Shown: positions 1-9,766 of the stretch, one piece after another | How positions within the stretch are numbered: position 1 is the stretch's first letter | Layout of the letters: each line of letters starts with the position of its first letter | NCBI GenBank assembly: GCA_964603725.1 | Contig: CAZRWW010000012.1 | Coordinates: 33,052-97,051, forward strand | Direction: 5' to 3' | DNA: 64,000 nucleotides | DNA from: CAZDKK01 sp964603725 | GTDB lineage: Bacteria; Eisenbacteria; RBG-16-71-46; CAIMUX01; WJJG01 | Program-made: the position numbers and the translations under genes | The notes under the pieces: generated by a model | The model's database searches: none | Told to the model about the DNA's origin: nothing | The model's input: the letters and a program-made list of their open reading frames with translations, nothing else

Positions 1-3000
1 GTCCGCACCCGGCGGCCTTGCACGTCGAAGACGTGCAGCTCGACCGGCACGACGGCCCCCGCGTCCCCCGGTAGCTGGAAGAGAACCTGCTGCGCACGCC
101 CCCCCAGCAGCGGGTTGGGTCGCACGCCGTCGAACGCGAAGCGGCTCTCGGTCGCGCCCGTCCACTCGACAGCCAGCGAGGCGCCGGGCTGTTCGAGACC
201 GTCGCGGCCGATCGGATTGATGCAGTAGCTGTACGTGCCCACCGTCTCCAGCGTGTCGCCGATCGCGTGCGGGCCGAGCCCGCCGCCCGCCGAACCGGTG
301 ACGCGGCCCACCCGGCGCAGGGGACCCGGGAGGCTGCCCGCCCGCGGGCCCCACCGCCGCACCTCGAACATCGACGCGGTCCCGCTGCTCGACCACCGCA
401 GCGCGACGCGCCCCTGCGCGCTCACCTGCGCGGACGGACCGGTGATGGTGACCGCCCGGGCCGGGTCCTCGTAGCGGCCGCTGTTGCGCGCGTCGCGGTG
501 CTGCATCGGCCAGGGATTGTGGGCGGGATCGAACCGGGCCTGGGTGAGATCGTACACAGCCAGCTTCTGCACGCCTTCGGACTGGGCGACGAGGTTCTGA
601 TAGCCGTCGCCGTCGACGTCCCAGGCGGCCAGCGCCATCTTGGCGAAGTTGCCGCCGAACTCGATCGGAAACCCGCGCGCCGGCTCGCCCGCCGCCGTGT
701 AGGCGTAGATGCGTCCGTTGCCATCGCCGAAGACGATCTCGGGCAACGAATCGCTGTCGGCGTTGGCCAGGATGCAGGAGCCGTACTTGACCGACTGGCC
801 GCGCTCGAGATCGACCGGGAAGCTCGCGAGCACCGCGCCGTCGCGCGCGCGCCGCGCCCACAGCCGCCCGCCTGCCTCCACCACGGCCAGATCCAGCTCG
901 CCGTCGCCGTCGATGTCGCCGAGCGCCGGCTCCGGATAGAGATCCGTGCTGCTGGTGATTCCGAACGGCACGTCGAAGGCCGCGCGCCAGCGCAGCTCGC
1001 CGCGGCCGTCGAAAGCCCAGAGGAACCCCGTCGTCACGAAGAAGATCTCGTCCCCCGGCTCGCCGTCGACGTCGGCCAGCGTGGGCGAGCCGCGACCGGT
1101 CTGATCCGGCTGCCACTGGCTGAGGGCGACGCCGTCCAGGCCCGGCAGGAATGTGCCCGTCGTTCCGGCGACGGCGAAGAGCTTGCCCGTGCGGGTCGGC
1201 AGCACGATGTCGAGCGAGCCGTCGCCGTCGACATCGCCGACCGCCGGCGAGTGGTAGAGGTGCCGGTCGCCCAGATCGACGATCTGCCCGTCGGTTCCAT
1301 CCAGGAACGGCTCGCCCGCGTGGTTGAACACCAGGACGCCCTCGTGGTCCGCGGGGCCGCCGGTCACGATCACCTCCAGAAGACCATCGCCATCGAGGTC
1401 GGCCAGCACCGGCGTGCGCCAGGCGATGCTGGCGGGGACGGAGGCCGTCCAGCGCGGCTCGCCGCCCGCCGGGCCCCAGCACATGAGCTGCCGGTACTGG
1501 CGCGACACCGCGAGCACCTCGACGACGCCGTCGCCGTCGAGATCGGCCGCCGCGGCTTTGCCGCGGAACTCGTACTTGGGGGCCAGCCCCGCCGGGTCGG
1601 GCGAGAAGGGGCCCGAGGTGATCACGTTGTCGTCGCCGTCGGCCACCTCGGACCCCGGGCCGTGGTAGGCGTGCAGGAGGTCGCCGCCGAAGAGGATCTC
1701 CCGCGCATGGACGCAGCCGTCCGGCCCCGGCAGGCCGTCGAGCTCGCAGATCAGCGGCGCCGCCGGCTGCGAGCCGTACTGGAAATGCTGCGGCCAGCCG
1801 GCGGTCACTCCCGGGGAGGTCGACACGGACACGGCCGCCGAGGCCGCGCCCGGATTGCCGCCCTCGTCGACCGCCTGAACGAGGTAGCGATAGCGGGTCA
1901 GGTCGGCCAGGTGCGCATCCAGGAAATAGCGGTGACGGCGCAGCAGGCCCGCGTGGGCCGCGGTGAATGTCGTCTCGTCTTCCGCGGCTCGGTACACGAC
2001 GTAGCCCGCCAGCGGGAGTCCCGGCTCGCCCTCCGGCGCCTCCCAGCGCAGCTCCACCGCCTCGCGCAGACCGGTGGCCTGCAGACCGACGGGAGCCGCG
2101 GGCGCGCTCGTCGCGAGGGTGCGATCGTGCAGCGGGGGCGCCGCGGCGTGCAGCGTGTCGATGACCGTGAAGCGCAGGCGCCCCACCGCGCCCGCCTCGC
2201 CCGTGACCGTGAAAGGCCCCGCGCTCGCGGCGTTCCCCGCTTCGAGATCCGAGACCGCGAGATGCCCGGGAACGATCGTCGAGCCGGCCGAGTCGTCCGC
2301 GGCCGGCGTCAGTTCGCATCGCAGGCGGCTGGCGGTTGCCCGGCCCGTGTTCGCCAGCCCCACCCACAGCCGCGCGCTGTTCGCGTCGATCCGCTCCCAG
2401 CGGTTGACGTCGAGCGCGAGGCGCGGCCGACTGACCGCCAGCGGCACCGCGAAGGTCTTCCGCGCGCCGCCGCTGATGACATCGACGGCCAAGTCCACCG
2501 TCACCAGATCCGCGGCGCCGAACTGCGCGTCGCCGGCGGATGGATCGACCGCCACGAGGAAGGCCTCGTCGTCGCGCCCCGTCGCTCCCGGCGCGATCGC
2601 GGCCAGCGTCGCCGTCGAGTCGGCGAGCGCCAGCAGCCCTGCGGGCGCCGCGACGATCCGCAGCTCGGCCGCGACCGGCTCTGAGGCGATCGAACCGAGG
2701 TTCTCGAGCACCAGCGCGAGTCGCGCGGTCTCCCCGCGCTCGAGGCGCCCATTGCCGTTGCCCCGCGCGCCGGGCTCATCCCCGTCGCCGGTCGCCAACT
2801 CCGTCAGGCGCAGCGCGGCGGCGGCCGCCGGGCCGGTCACGCTTCCGGCGCGCGTCTCCGGGCGATGCGTCGCCGCCGTCACCGTCACCTGGAAGGTCCC
2901 CGCGGTCGGCGGGAAGAAGGGCAGACGCGCGGTGCCGTCCGCTCCGGTCAGCGCCACCGTGTAGACCTCGCCCGGCTTCTGCAGGCAGACGCGCGCTCCG

Positions 3001-5015
3001 GGCAGCGCCTGGCCGCCGCCCGCGTCGCTCACCGCAACCTCCAGCGAGTCGGTGCCGAGCGGGACCTCCGCGGGCACGGCGACCGCCATGCGGCCGGGCG
3101 TGGCGCGCCAGACGAGCATGCCCGGCTCGCCGATCAGCGCCCGCCCGAAGATGATCCGATCGCCTATCCCGGCGTTGGCGGCCGAGGACCCGTAGAAACC
3201 GTCGCCCAGCGTGCCGCCTTCCGTGATGAACAGATAGTGGACGAAGTCCGCGGCGAGCTCGGCGGCCCAGCCGGCGCTCGACGAGTACGTGGAGCCGATG
3301 TAGGCCAGAGCGCCCTGCCCCGGCAGCAGGACGAGCTGCTCGCCGAAGCTGTCCAGGTGGATGGAAGCCGAGCTGCAGTTGACGCCGTAAGCGGTGAAGA
3401 AGCGCTCGTGCTCGCCGTTCGCCAGCAGCGGGAAGTCGGCCGTGAGCAGGCGCCCGTCGCCGACCGCCCAGCGGTCCCAGGCGCCGTGGCCGACGTGCAG
3501 CACGAAGTTGTAGCCCGCCGACAGATGCGCCAGCGTGCTCGCGCGGCTTTCGACCTCCGAGACGTGGATCGGCTCGTTGGCCGCCCAATACTCGGAGCGC
3601 TCGAGCAAGAAGGTCAGCGCGCCCGGGTAGCCGGCCTCGAGCATCGCGTCCTCGGCTTTGAAGCAATCATGGGCGCCGTCCCAGGACACGCAGACCGTCT
3701 CACCCTGGTAGATCCGGCAGCTATCCGGAACGCACTCGTTGCAGTCGGGGATGCCCGGCCCGCGCCCGGAGCGCGACCAGGCCGAGTGGAACAGCACCTC
3801 GCCCAGCATGAGCGTGCGATCGAGGTAGCCGTCCTCCGGCGGCGCTTGCACATAGGCGAAGTACTTGGCGAGGAAGTCCTCGACCTGCGCGGCGCTGCGC
3901 GCGCTCACGCGCCCGACGTGAATCTCCGGCACGAGGTCGGGGGCGTCCTGGGGGCGTTCGCCGAAGATGCCGTTGCCGTTGCCATCCCAGCTGCCGTCCA
4001 GGCAGGCGTAGTAGTAGTCGCTGGGCAGGTCGTTCGGCGCGCTGCCGACCATCCGCGTGGGCACGAGCTCCACGTCGCCGCCCAAGAGCGCCGCCCGGAG
4101 ACCGGCGTGCAGGTGCGCGTCGCGCAGGAACAGGCGGATCCGCTCGGACAGATCGGCGGCCTGCGGGTAGCTCGCCTCGATCCAGTCGGTGGTGACCACC
4201 AGGGCCGGGTCGCCCGTGGCGGTCTTCCAGTCCGCCAGGCGCTGCCAGGCCGAGACCATCGCGGGATCGTCGCCCGTGATGATGACATAGCTCGCGGGGC
4301 CGCCCGCGGCCGGGGGCACTGCCTGCAGCGCGCCGGTGGCTGTGACAGCATCCGGCCCGCCCGCTTCCCCCGCGCTGCCAGCGGCGCTCCGAGCAGTCTC
4401 GCCGGCCGCGTCCGCCGCTTCGATCTCCACCCGCAGCAGTGCCCGCCGCGCCACCGCCAGCTCCCCCGACCGCGGCCGCACGCGCCAGGGGTGGACGCGC
4501 ACGACGCCGAACCGCGCCCCGGTGGAGAGCGAGAAGCTCGCCACCACCCGCGCCCCCTCGGCCGGAAAGAGGGCGTCGCTGGCATAGATCACGGGGTCGG
4601 GATCCGCCACGGCGGGCACCTCATCGGCCGTCGAGCGCCCCCCGGCGTAGGGCCGCAGCGGTTTCTCGAGGCGCAGCACGTCCAGCTCGGTGACCTCGAG
4701 CGAGGCGGACCGCACGACCTCGCCCGCCTCGAGACTCAGCTGGATGCGCAGGGAAGGCAGTTCGGGCTCGCCGGGAAACCCCGCCAGCTCGCCCCCGGAC
4801 ACGTTCAGCGCCGACCACCGTCCGTCCAGCGTGAGCTCCGCCGCGGGAAGCGGGACCGTGAGCTCACGCAGAATCACGCGCGCTTCGGCCGGCGCCCCGC
4901 CCACGGGGGCAGCCGCGGCGAAGCTGCCGGCCAGAAGCAAGAGAACCGCTGAGCAGGATCGGAGTGCCTGCGCGCACAGGGCCGGTCGCGCCCGGCCGGG
5001 CAGTTCGCAATTCAC
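1..5015 (-). CDS. C25 (gingipain-type) secreted cysteine peptidase, 3' end cut by the window
   Basis: One minus-strand frame stays open from a GTG at 5015 to the window edge (about 1671 codons), so the C-terminus is missing. GTG follows a GGAGGG ribosome site. Residues 1-40 form a signal peptide. A peptidase C25 domain starts near residue 241 (SYVIITGDD...); the catalytic dyad candidates are His510 in HVGHGAWD and Cys547 in VNCSSASIH. Downstream come a carboxypeptidase-regulatory-like segment, CARDB-like repeats (GNGNGRLERGET), an fn3-like segment, and FG-GAP/VCBS-type repeats with DxDGDG loops (DLDGDG, DVDGDG, DIDGDG). The sequence at the edge (VFDVQGRRVR) is the start of a FlgD-like tail. 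Expected to be exported and cell-surface or released. The radical SAM gene 83 bp downstream on the same strand may be co-transcribed. The long plus-strand frames here are GC-rich shadows. Confidence 0.9.
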   Translation of the reverse strand, partial: MNCELPGRARPALCAQALRSCSAVLLLLAGSFAAAAPVGGAPAEARVILRELTVPLPAAELTLDGRWSALNVSGGELAGFPGEPELPSLRIQLSLEAGEVVRSASLEVTELDVLRLEKPLRPYAGGRSTADEVPAVADPDPVIYASDALFPAEGARVVASFSLSTGARFGVVRVHPWRVRPRSGELAVARRALLRVEIEAADAAGETARSAAGSAGEAGGPDAVTATGALQAVPPAAGGPASYVIITGDDPAMVSAWQRLADWKTATGDPALVVTTDWIEASYPQAADLSERIRLFLRDAHLHAGLRAALLGGDVELVPTRMVGSAPNDLPSDYYYACLDGSWDGNGNGIFGERPQDAPDLVPEIHVGRVSARSAAQVEDFLAKYFAYVQAPPEDGYLDRTLMLGEVLFHSAWSRSGRGPGIPDCNECVPDSCRIYQGETVCVSWDGAHDCFKAEDAMLEAGYPGALTFLLERSEYWAANEPIHVSEVESRASTLAHLSAGYNFVLHVGHGAWDRWAVGDGRLLTADFPLLANGEHERFFTAYGVNCSSASIHLDSFGEQLVLLPGQGALAYIGSTYSSSAGWAAELAADFVHYLFITEGGTLGDGFYGSSAANAGIGDRIIFGRALIGEPGMLVWRATPGRMAVAVPAEVPLGTDSLEVAVSDAGGGQALPGARVCLQKPGEVYTVALTGADGTARLPFFPPTAGTFQVTVTAATHRPETRAGSVTGPAAAAALRLTELATGDGDEPGARGNGNGRLERGETARLALVLENLGSIASEPVAAELRIVAAPAGLLALADSTATLAAIAPGATGRDDEAFLVAVDPSAGDAQFGAADLVTVDLAVDVISGGARKTFAVPLAVSRPRLALDVNRWERIDANSARLWVGLANTGRATASRLRCELTPAADDSAGSTIVPGHLAVSDLEAGNAASAGPFTVTGEAGAVGRLRFTVIDTLHAAAPPLHDRTLATSAPAAPVGLQATGLREAVELRWEAPEGEPGLPLAGYVVYRAAEDETTFTAAHAGLLRRHRYFLDAHLADLTRYRYLVQAVDEGGNPGAASAAVSVSTSPGVTAGWPQHFQYGSQPAAPLICELDGLPGPDGCVHAREILFGGDLLHAYHGPGSEVADGDDNVITSGPFSPDPAGLAPKYEFRGKAAAADLDGDGVVEVLAVSRQYRQLMCWGPAGGEPRWTASVPASIAWRTPVLADLDGDGLLEVIVTGGPADHEGVLVFNHAGEPFLDGTDGQIVDLGDRHLYHSPAVGDVDGDGSLDIVLPTRTGKLFAVAGTTGTFLPGLDGVALSQWQPDQTGRGSPTLADVDGEPGDEIFFVTTGFLWAFDGRGELRWRAAFDVPFGITSSTDLYPEPALGDIDGDGELDLAVVEAGGRLWARRARDGAVLASFPVDLERGQSVKYGSCILANADSDSLPEIVFGDGNGRIYAYTAAGEPARGFPIEFGGNFAKMALAAWDVDGDGYQNLVAQSEGVQKLAVYDLTQARFDPAHNPWPMQHRDARNSGRYEDPARAVTITGPSAQVSAQGRVALRWSSSGTASMFEVRRWGPRAGSLPGPLRRVGRVTGSAGGGLGPHAIGDTLETVGTYSYCINPIGRDGLEQPGASLAVEWTGATESRFAFDGVRPNPLLGGRAQQVLFQLPGDAGAVVPVELHVFDVQGRRVR

Positions 5016-5098
5016 GGAGCCCTCCTCGACTGGGACGCCTCCCGCGCGGCTGTCGCCGGAAGCCGCACCGACTTCTACCGGCGGCCCTGGGCGGGGTT

Positions 5099-6616
5099 TC
5101 AGGGGCACTCGTCTCCCGGCCCACCCGGGCGCCCCGCCGCGTGCGGGCTGTCCGCCGCGCCCGGCCCGCCCGCCGCTCCCGGCCCGCCCGCCGCGCCCGG
5201 CCCGCCCGCCGCGCCCCGCTCGCCCGCCGCTCCCCGCTCGCCCGCCGCTCCCCGCTCGCCCGCCGCGCCCGCGGCTCGCCAGTCCAGATAGCGTTCGCGC
5301 GGCGGATTGAAGTAACCGAAGCGGAGCCGCGGGTGGCGCGCCTGCACCGACCGCAGGAAGGCCTCGAGACCCATGCCGGGCCCCAGCGCGCCCGGCGGCA
5401 AGTGGCCCCGATAGAGCTCGGGGTCGATGTTGAGATTGCGCAGCTGAATCATCTCGAGACCGGTCTCGCCGATCAGCGCCGCCAGCGCCTCCACCTCCGC
5501 CGGTCGATCCGTGACGCCCGGGAAGTAGAGCAGATTCAGGCTCACGAAGCGCCCGCGGCCGGTCATCTGGAGGATCGACGCCACGACCTGAGCCCAACCG
5601 TATCCGCGCGGCCGGTAGTAGGCCTCGTAGAGGTCGGCGCGCGCGCTGTTGAGACTCACCCGCATGCTGTCCAGCCCGGCCCGGGCCAGCTCGGCGACGA
5701 CATCGGGCAGGCTGGCGTTGGTGTTCAAGTTGATCGTGCCTTCGGGCGTGGCGGCGCGGATGAGCTCGATGGCCTCGCGCAGGAGCCCGCGCATCAGCAG
5801 CGGCTCGCCCTCGCAGCCCTGTCCGAAGCTGACCACCGCCCGGGGGACGCGCCGGATGTGCGCGAGCGCCACCTGGGCCACATCGCGCGCCGGCGGCGGC
5901 TCGCTCAACCGATCGTGCGCGGCCTTGAAGCTGCCGTCGGGTTGCAGGCTGATGCAGCCCAGGCAGCGCGAGTTGCAGGCGACGCTCGTCGGCAGCGGGG
6001 CCTCGTGGCGTCCGAGGAAGAAGTTCTGAGCCGCCCGGCAGTGGTACTCGAGCGCGCAGCGGCGGAGCTGCTGGAGCAACCGGTTGTCCGGGCTCTCCCG
6101 CAGGTGGCGTTCGACGGACGCCGCGATCGCGCGCTCATCGAAGCGCCAGGGGTCCTGGCGCTGGTCGGGATCCACGCGCCGGCCCGCCGCCCAGTAGCGT
6201 CCGCGCGCAAACCCCACCGCGCCGTAGGAGAACAGCGGCAGAGCCGGCGCGCCGGGCCTGGTCCGGTAGGCCGCGAGCAGCGTGCACGTGTGCGCCGGCG
6301 CCAGGAAGGCCGCCACGGCATGAACCGCACGCCCGTGCTCGTCGGTATCCACCGTCACGATCTGTCGGCGCTCGGCATCCCAGCCGATCGGACTGCGGCC
6401 GGGCAGCATGAAGAGGTCGCTCCCGCGCGGCAGGGGCATGATCTCGGCCGCCGCCGCCGGCAGCTCCACGGGCTCCCCGCCCCGATCGCCCAGGGCCAGC
6501 AGGCGGGGATGGTCGCGGATCGCACCGCCGTCATCGGCGTAGACAAGGCGGGGCCTCGCCGGCGAGGGGCTTCGGCGGTCCGCAGGCGCAGTGCGAGGCC
6601 GGCCCGCCGTCTCCAT
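5099..6616 (-). CDS. Radical SAM protein with collagen-like C-terminal tail
   Basis: 505 residues from ATG 6616, which has GGAGG four bases upstream; an upstream extension to 6793 is open but has no ribosome site. The cluster motif CxxxCxxC is Cys214, Cys218 and Cys221 (ACNSRCLGC), which binds the 4Fe-4S cluster in radical SAM enzymes. It is followed by the family's Gly-rich and Glu elements (SFGQGCEGEP) and a TIM-barrel-like region to about residue 445. The N-terminal 200 residues are not recognised. The last 55 residues are a Gly-x-y run (GAAGERG and GAAGGPG units) encoded by tandem DNA repeats. Substrate unknown. It lies just downstream of the C25 peptidase gene on the same strand, so a role in processing a secreted product is possible but unproven. 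Confidence 0.85.
   Translation of the reverse strand: METAGRPRTAPADRRSPSPARPRLVYADDGGAIRDHPRLLALGDRGGEPVELPAAAAEIMPLPRGSDLFMLPGRSPIGWDAERRQIVTVDTDEHGRAVHAVAAFLAPAHTCTLLAAYRTRPGAPALPLFSYGAVGFARGRYWAAGRRVDPDQRQDPWRFDERAIAASVERHLRESPDNRLLQQLRRCALEYHCRAAQNFFLGRHEAPLPTSVACNSRCLGCISLQPDGSFKAAHDRLSEPPPARDVAQVALAHIRRVPRAVVSFGQGCEGEPLLMRGLLREAIELIRAATPEGTINLNTNASLPDVVAELARAGLDSMRVSLNSARADLYEAYYRPRGYGWAQVVASILQMTGRGRFVSLNLLYFPGVTDRPAEVEALAALIGETGLEMIQLRNLNIDPELYRGHLPPGALGPGMGLEAFLRSVQARHPRLRFGYFNPPRERYLDWRAAGAAGERGAAGERGAAGERGAAGGPGAAGGPGAAGGPGAADSPHAAGRPGGPGDECP
5125..5280. repeat. GC-rich tandem repeat coding the Gly-x-y tail
   Basis: Short tandem units of the type gcccgccgctccccgctc run through the 3' end of the radical SAM gene. 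Unit lengths are multiples of three, so the frame is kept and the product reads GERGAA or GGPGAA. Copy number may vary between strains, and short-read assembly could have compressed it. Confidence 0.75.
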
Positions 6617-7026
6617 CACGCCTCCTTCGCCCGCGGGGGAACTCCCCGCCGTTCGCCTGCCCCTCCCCCGTCGCCCCGGCTGATTCCAGCCAGTCGCTCG
6701 GAGGGCCGGTTGCCCCGGGGACGCCCCCGGCCGACCCCCTGCGCCGAGCACCCGCAACCCCAGTATCATCGGTCGCTTGCCGGTGGGGCGCAATGCTCGA
6801 GCTGGCCGAGCGGGCTGGCCGCTCGGGCTGGCCGCTCGAGCTGGCCGAGCGAGCTGGCCAAGAAGGCTGGCCTTGCGGCATCGGGCCGGCCGGCGGAAGC
6901 GCCGGACCCGCTCTCGATGCTGCGCGCCTGGCGCCGGATGTGGTAGACTCTATGTGGTTTGGCATCTGTCTCATATTCGGGAAGGCGCCGAGGACTGAGA
7001 CTGCGGCGCGGCGGAAGGAGCATCTC
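6617..7026. other. Divergent intergenic region with a GAGCTGGCCGAGC tandem repeat
   Basis: This 410-bp stretch separates the radical SAM gene (minus) from the C1A peptidase gene (plus). From about 6793 to 6875 it carries imperfect tandem copies built on CTCGAGCTGGCCGAGC. An open frame runs through it, but the translation is repeat-driven and there is no ribosome site. Promoters for both flanking genes should lie here; I see no strong -35/-10 pair. Confidence 0.5.
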
Positions 7027-9126
7027 ATGTTGAACAACGTTCGGATCCGGAACTCATGGACGGTTCTCGGGCTGATCGCCCTGTTGCTCGCGGCGGTTCC
7101 GCCGGCCAAGGCGACCGGCGAGTGGAACCCGGAGCAGGAGCTGGCCGAAGTCCAGCGGTACGTGGAAGAGAATGGCGGGACCTTCACGGTCGGCCTCAAC
7201 GATTTCGTCATGCTGCCCCCCGAGGTGCGCCAGGCGGCGCTGGGCGATCGGGAGCTCGTGCGCGATCGCAAGCCCGGTGAAGCGGTCATGACCGAGAGCC
7301 TCCGGGACCTGCCCGCCTCCTGGGACTGGCGCACCCTGGGCATCTCCAGCCCCGTGCGCCAGCAGGGCGCGTGCGGCTCCTGCTGGGCCTTCGCGGCCGT
7401 GGGGGCCCTCGAGGGCCTCTACCAGATCACGACCGGCACCATGGTGATGTTCTCCGAACAGCAGTGCGTCTCGTGCAACGAGTACGGCAGTAGCTGCAAC
7501 GGTGGGGACGACGTCTCCTGCTACGATCTGTGGACCTGGTTCGGCGCGGTCGCGCGGAGCTGCTTCCCGTACTACGGCAGCAGCACCTACCCCTGCATTC
7601 ACAGCAACTGCGACAACTATGTCCGGGTGACGGGCTCGACCGTCGTGCCGCACTCGATCCCCAACCTCAAGGCCGCCTGCCTAGTCCATCCGGTCTATGT
7701 GCACTGCGACGGAAGCGGCGCGTTTCAGTACTACAGCGGCGGCTGCTACAACATCGCCGGCGGCGCCACCAACCACGCCGTGCTGCTGATGGGCTGGGAC
7801 GACGCCGCCTGCAGCGGCAACGGCGCGTGGCTGATCAAGAATAGCTGGGGCACAGGCTGGGGCACGGGCGGCTACGGCTGGATCCAGTACGGCGCGGCCT
7901 CGCTGCGCGGTCCCACGCGGACCCTGGAGATCGAGGTGCCCTCGCCCACCCGCGTTGGCTACCGCGATCACGCCTGGATCGACGGGGGCAACGGCGAGTT
8001 GGACCCTGGCGAGACCGCCACACTCAGGATGAACCTCACCAACTATGGCACCGGCCTGGCGACCGGCATCTCGGCCGAGCTCGTGGCGCTCACGCCCGGC
8101 ATCACGGTGGTCGACGGCTCGGCCACCTTCCCCAACGCGGCCCGCTGGGAGACGGTCACCTCGGTGGCCCCGCACTTCACCGTGCAGGCCACGACGGGCG
8201 TCGCGCCCGGCACCAAGCTCGAGTTCCAGCTCACGGTCACCGACGCCGACACGTTCTTCACGTGGAGCTTCTTCGACTTTCTGTCGCCGGTGAGCGTCGT
8301 GTTCCAGGACACCTTCGAGAGCGGCGCCCCGGGATGGACGCACGGGGCCACGGCGGGCACCGACACCTGGCAGCTCGGGGACGCCGTCACGCGCGCCAAC
8401 CACTGGGATCCTGAGCAGCCCTTCTCAGGCTCGAACGCCTGGAACACCGATCTCAACCTGGACTACTGGACCGTCGACGGGCTCTACAACAACAGCTCGA
8501 CCTGCCATCTGCAGTCGCCGGTGGTCAACTGCACCAACTCCTACCGCACCCACCTGCTGTTCCGGCGCTCGCTCTGCTCGGAGCAGGGCCTGTACGACAA
8601 GGCGATCATCCAGGTCAACGGCGTGCAGGTCTGGACGAACGAGACCGCCACGCACCACCTCGACCGCGGCTGCTGGATCCCGGTCGCCTACGACATCAGC
8701 GCGATCGCCGACGGCAACGCCTCGGTGCAGGTCAAGTTCATCATGCAGAGCGATCCGGGCTGGAAATACGGCGGCTGGACGATCGACGACGTCCAGATCG
8801 TCTCGCTCCAGGATCCGCAGGGCGTGGAGACGGCGCCGCTCAACGCGTCGACCTTCGCCCTCTACTCGCAGCCCAACCCGTTCGCCGTCGCGACCACGCT
8901 GCGGCTGGCCATCCCGAGCGACGCGCCGCACGCCACGCTGCGTGTCTTCGACGCGGCGGGCCGGCTGGTGCGCACGCTGCACGACGGCGCGATCCAGGCC
9001 GGCGTCCACCCGTTCGCCTGGGACGGCCAGGACGAGGCCGGCCAGCCGGTGCCGGCCGGCACCTACTACTGCCGGGCGCTGGCGGGCGGCGAGGCGCAGC
9101 TCGTCAAGCTCATTCGCATTCAGTAG
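7027..9126 (+). CDS. Secreted papain-type (C1A) cysteine peptidase with FlgD-like tail
   Basis: 699 residues from ATG 7027, preceded by AAGGAG at six bases. Signal peptide at about residues 8-28, short propeptide, then a papain fold: oxyanion Gln in SSPVRQQG, nucleophile Cys119 in GSCWAF, His250 in TNHAVLLMGW and Asn272 in IKNSWGTGWG, so the catalytic set is complete. A CARDB-like segment (ELDPGETATLRMNLTN) follows, then a jelly-roll-like region (FQDTFESGAPGW...) and a FlgD-like C-terminal module (PNPFAVATTLRL...VFDAAGRLVRTL). Probably an extracellular protease held at or released from the surface by its tail. It is single-gene, with a terminator directly downstream. Confidence 0.95.
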   Translation: MLNNVRIRNSWTVLGLIALLLAAVPPAKATGEWNPEQELAEVQRYVEENGGTFTVGLNDFVMLPPEVRQAALGDRELVRDRKPGEAVMTESLRDLPASWDWRTLGISSPVRQQGACGSCWAFAAVGALEGLYQITTGTMVMFSEQQCVSCNEYGSSCNGGDDVSCYDLWTWFGAVARSCFPYYGSSTYPCIHSNCDNYVRVTGSTVVPHSIPNLKAACLVHPVYVHCDGSGAFQYYSGGCYNIAGGATNHAVLLMGWDDAACSGNGAWLIKNSWGTGWGTGGYGWIQYGAASLRGPTRTLEIEVPSPTRVGYRDHAWIDGGNGELDPGETATLRMNLTNYGTGLATGISAELVALTPGITVVDGSATFPNAARWETVTSVAPHFTVQATTGVAPGTKLEFQLTVTDADTFFTWSFFDFLSPVSVVFQDTFESGAPGWTHGATAGTDTWQLGDAVTRANHWDPEQPFSGSNAWNTDLNLDYWTVDGLYNNSSTCHLQSPVVNCTNSYRTHLLFRRSLCSEQGLYDKAIIQVNGVQVWTNETATHHLDRGCWIPVAYDISAIADGNASVQVKFIMQSDPGWKYGGWTIDDVQIVSLQDPQGVETAPLNASTFALYSQPNPFAVATTLRLAIPSDAPHATLRVFDAAGRLVRTLHDGAIQAGVHPFAWDGQDEAGQPVPAGTYYCRALAGGEAQLVKLIRIQ

Positions 9127-9153
9127 CGCCGGGAACCTGCGGGGCAGAAACAA

Positions 9154-9189
9154 GAGCCGGGGAGGCGACCCCTCCCCGGCTTGCTTTTT
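9154..9189 (+). terminator. Rho-independent terminator after the C1A peptidase
   Basis: Stem of GCCGGGGAGG and CCTCCCCGGC with a short CGAC-type loop, followed by TTGCTTTTT. It starts about 28 bp after the stop codon. Confidence 0.85.
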
Positions 9190-9766
9190 CGCGACGCGCC
9201 GTCCGGACAGCCGGCGCGCGCCGGAGGCGGCCTGCGGAGCAGTGAGAGCCGGGGAGGGAGGCACGCCGACGTGCACGACTGGAGAAGCTGACGCTGCGGC
9301 GTGATCCTCGCTCTGGGTGTCTGGCCGTCGCGATCGGCAAGCCCTGGGCGCTTGGGTCGGCCCTGGGTTCTCATCAGCCGGTGCACGCGACAACCCGCTG
9401 GTGATGCCATCTCCCCGGCTTCTCCACAGCGGGACCAAATCTAGCACACTCCCCGATGGCAGTCCAGCCGCACACGCTCATCACCGTAACTCACTCCAGT
9501 GTCGATAGCTACGTGCTCCGCTCGACGCGGACGACTCGACCTGCCCCCTCCCAGGGTCCGAAGATCTCGACCGGCCGCGGGACGCTCTGGATCCTATGGG
9601 CTCCGCCGCAAGCTGTGGTATCCTCGTAGCGTACGAGTGTTATCCGGAATCGTCGGGGTTCCGTGTGAGGGAGGTCGCGGCGCCTTCCCCGGCAGCGTCC
9701 CGCCCCCAGGGGGAATCATCTACAGGCGCCGGCGACAGGGTATCACCCGGTAGGAGGTCGGCATCC
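9190..9766. other. Intergenic region upstream of the second C25 peptidase
   Basis: 577 bp with no convincing gene; short open frames exist but lack ribosome sites and family signal. One small inverted repeat, CTCGTA-GCG-TACGAG at 9623-9637, lies about 130 bp before the next start and could be an operator. No clear promoter hexamers were seen. Confidence 0.5.

Noticed and set aside
267..4952. Two long plus-strand open frames (805 and 695 codons) opposite the first C25 gene
   Set aside because: Arg/Ala/Pro-rich translations without any domain; the minus strand codes a coherent peptidase through the same DNA.
9596..9766. Extension of the second C25 gene to 9596
   Set aside because: The ATG at 9767 has AGGAGG and starts a good signal peptide; the extension has neither.
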